DNA of 48,303 nt. It comes from a virus. Positions 47,299 through 48,303 of the stretch are shown one piece after another (position 1 is the first letter of the stretch; each line of letters opens with the position of its first letter). The translations under genes were made by a program, and so were the position numbers. A model generated the notes under the pieces. It saw nothing but the letters and a program-made list of their open reading frames with translations. It was not told the DNA's origin and ran no database searches. The stretch lies in IMG/VR virus record IMGVR_UViG_3300039251_000013, positions 1 to 48,303 of that record; one strand, given 5' to 3'.

Positions 47299-47753
47299 CC
47301 GAACTTACCCGCCTCGGCGACGAGCGGGCACAAGGCGGCCTGGCGGAAGAAGAAGGCCGCCCGGTGAAAAGCCGTCACCAGATCCGCCGCGGACGAGCGT
47401 TCGCCATCCGACAGCGCGTCAACCGCGAGGCCGATCGCCGCGAGCAGAAGTGGCTCGACGTAATCGCCGCCGAGGCGCTGGCGACCCATCCGAACCGCTA
47501 CATGCGGACGCTAGGAGAACTTGGCGAAGGAGCAAGCATGACCGACGCCGACTTCCTGAACCTCATGAGCCTGTTGCGCCGGATCGAGGGTTCGCTGGCG
47601 ATGATCGCGGCGAACACGAGGCCCCGGATGACAGTGCGTGTCGGAGAAGTCGAGTATCAGTGCAACTGCCCCGAAGTCGGCACCTCCGGCAGTTGCCCCT
47701 TCCATGATGCCTGGGGGAGCGGTGGTGCGCATCCCGAGAGGATGGTCCCCTGA
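47274..47753 (+). CDS. hypothetical early protein with C-terminal Cys site
   Basis: 159 aa. ATG 47274 lies inside a repeat and directly behind GGAGG, so initiation may be inefficient or frame choice variable. Charged helical N-terminal two thirds (IRRGRAFAIRQRVNREADRR), then a strand-rich end with CNCPEVGTSGSCPFH, a likely metal site. Unknown. Confidence 0.55.
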   Translation: MNSSDELIAELTRLGDERAQGGLAEEEGRPVKSRHQIRRGRAFAIRQRVNREADRREQKWLDVIAAEALATHPNRYMRTLGELGEGASMTDADFLNLMSLLRRIEGSLAMIAANTRPRMTVRVGEVEYQCNCPEVGTSGSCPFHDAWGSGGAHPERMVP

Positions 47754-48022
47754 TGGGTGTCGCCCGCCTGCGCCGTCTCGCCGGCGACGACCGCCGCGGG
47801 CTCCCCCGCCTGCCCGTCGACCGGCCCGAGCCAGAGCCGCTGAGGTGCTCGATCTGCGAGACCCCGATGGCTGGCCGCGGGGCCTCGGCAACCTGTGCCC
47901 GATGCACCGAGAAGGTGCTTCGCGCTGCCAGGACCGGCTCGCCGAACCGCCGCCTCATCAACCAGCCGTCACGGCACGCGCGCCGAGCGAAGGTGCGCGA
48001 CCAGAAAGGACCGCGCACATGA
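47753..48022 (+). CDS. small zinc-ribbon protein
   Basis: 89 aa, ATG 47753 sharing one base with the previous stop. CSICETPM and CARCTEKV make a four-Cys ribbon; the C-terminus is strongly basic (RHARRAKVRDQKG). Likely nucleic-acid binding. It overlaps the start of the recombination protein gene by four bases. Confidence 0.6.
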   Translation: MGVARLRRLAGDDRRGLPRLPVDRPEPEPLRCSICETPMAGRGASATCARCTEKVLRAARTGSPNRRLINQPSRHARRAKVRDQKGPRT

Positions 48023-48303
48023 CCGAAGAGAAGGGCCTCGCCACGGCCGCGCCAGCTGGCGCATTGGTCGCCAAGCCCGCCAGCAAGTTCAGTCTCGATG
48101 GCTTCCCCGAGGACAAGTTCAACCGCCTGGTCCCCACGCAGACGATCATGACGACCGATCTGCTGGTGCCCGTCGTCCAGGTCGTGACCCTCGATTGGGA
48201 CGACGACACCTACAAGAGCAACGACGTGCCGGACGGGCACCGGGCCCCCGGAGCCCGAGCGCTCAATAAGTTCGCGAGCGTCGCTGGCCTGAGCTTCTTC
48301 GAC
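48019..48303 (+). CDS. putative ssDNA-annealing / recombination protein, N-terminal part (continues at 2)
   Basis: The first 95 codons of the gene that crosses the circular junction. ATG 48019 overlaps the previous TGA. The N-terminal residues (ATAAPAGALVAKPASKFSL) are flexible, then GFPEDKFNRLVPTQTI begins the folded part. See 2-964 for the rest and its role. Confidence 0.6.
   Translation, partial: MTEEKGLATAAPAGALVAKPASKFSLDGFPEDKFNRLVPTQTIMTTDLLVPVVQVVTLDWDDDTYKSNDVPDGHRAPGARALNKFASVAGLSFFD
48159..48303. repeat. terminal overlap, copy 2
   Basis: Copy of bases 1-145; A at 48258 stands for T at 100. See the entry at the start of the window. Confidence 0.9.

Noticed and set aside
1-48303. 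integrase, attachment site, tRNA or CRISPR
   Set aside because: I looked for tyrosine and serine recombinase motifs, cloverleafs and spaced direct repeats and found none. Temperate life cannot be claimed from the XRE-like regulator alone.

Overview
The window is an essentially complete genome of a tailed, siphovirus-like dsDNA phage (Caudoviricetes) with an HK97-type capsid. Bases 1-145 reappear at 48159-48303 with one silent mismatch, so the sequence closes into a circle of about 48,158 bp, and one gene runs across the junction (48019 to the end, then 2-964). The DNA is GC-rich, GTG starts are frequent, and neighbouring genes very often overlap by four bases (ATGA/GTGA). This suggests a high-GC host; Actinomycetota or Chloroflexota are plausible, but the sequence does not settle it. 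I found no tRNA, CRISPR array or integrase.

All genes but three run rightward. The early/replication block starts at a strong-looking, apparently leaderless promoter (44914-44943). It begins with an XRE-type regulator and an HNH homing-type nuclease, continues through small unknown genes, and crosses the junction. There it holds a putative single-strand-annealing protein, an SbcD/SbcC (gp47/gp46-like) pair, a second HNH nuclease, Cys-rich small proteins, a PolX-like nucleotidyltransferase and a DnaD/lambda-O-type replication initiator. The initiator gene carries iteron-like 12-bp repeats next to an AT-richer stretch, a candidate origin. A roughly 560-bp stem-loop-rich gap follows (9274-9831), then a four-module zinc protein, a C5 cytosine methyltransferase overlapped by a full-length second reading frame, a VRR-NUC nuclease and a LuxR-like HTH protein (to 15036).

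The late block runs from about 15252 to 44125. First comes lysis and cell-wall attack: a transglycosylase-like protein, several small membrane proteins and a papain-like hydrolase. Packaging follows: HNH, a ParB-methyltransferase split at a G10 tract, TerS (P27 type) and TerL. The head genes are a portal with a C-terminal HTH, an S49 protease and the major capsid protein. Next are connectors and an inserted cassette of one SAM methyltransferase and three glycosyltransferase-like genes that could decorate the virion. The tail genes are a gp10-like protein, terminator, tail tube, a G/GT chaperone with a CCCAAAA slippery heptamer, an 886-aa tape measure, hub and fibres, two of which carry discoidin-like domains. 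Two leftward cargo loci interrupt the layout: a two-gene unit at 24256-24869 with its own TATAAT box, and a GT87-like membrane protein at 43685-44887 facing the early promoter.

The most interesting signals are the double-coded methyltransferase gene with a 42-bp patch shared with a lysis-region gene, the intragenic origin, the G10-interrupted ParB-methyltransferase, the portal-HTH fusion, the glycosylation cassette and the divergent leaderless promoter region.
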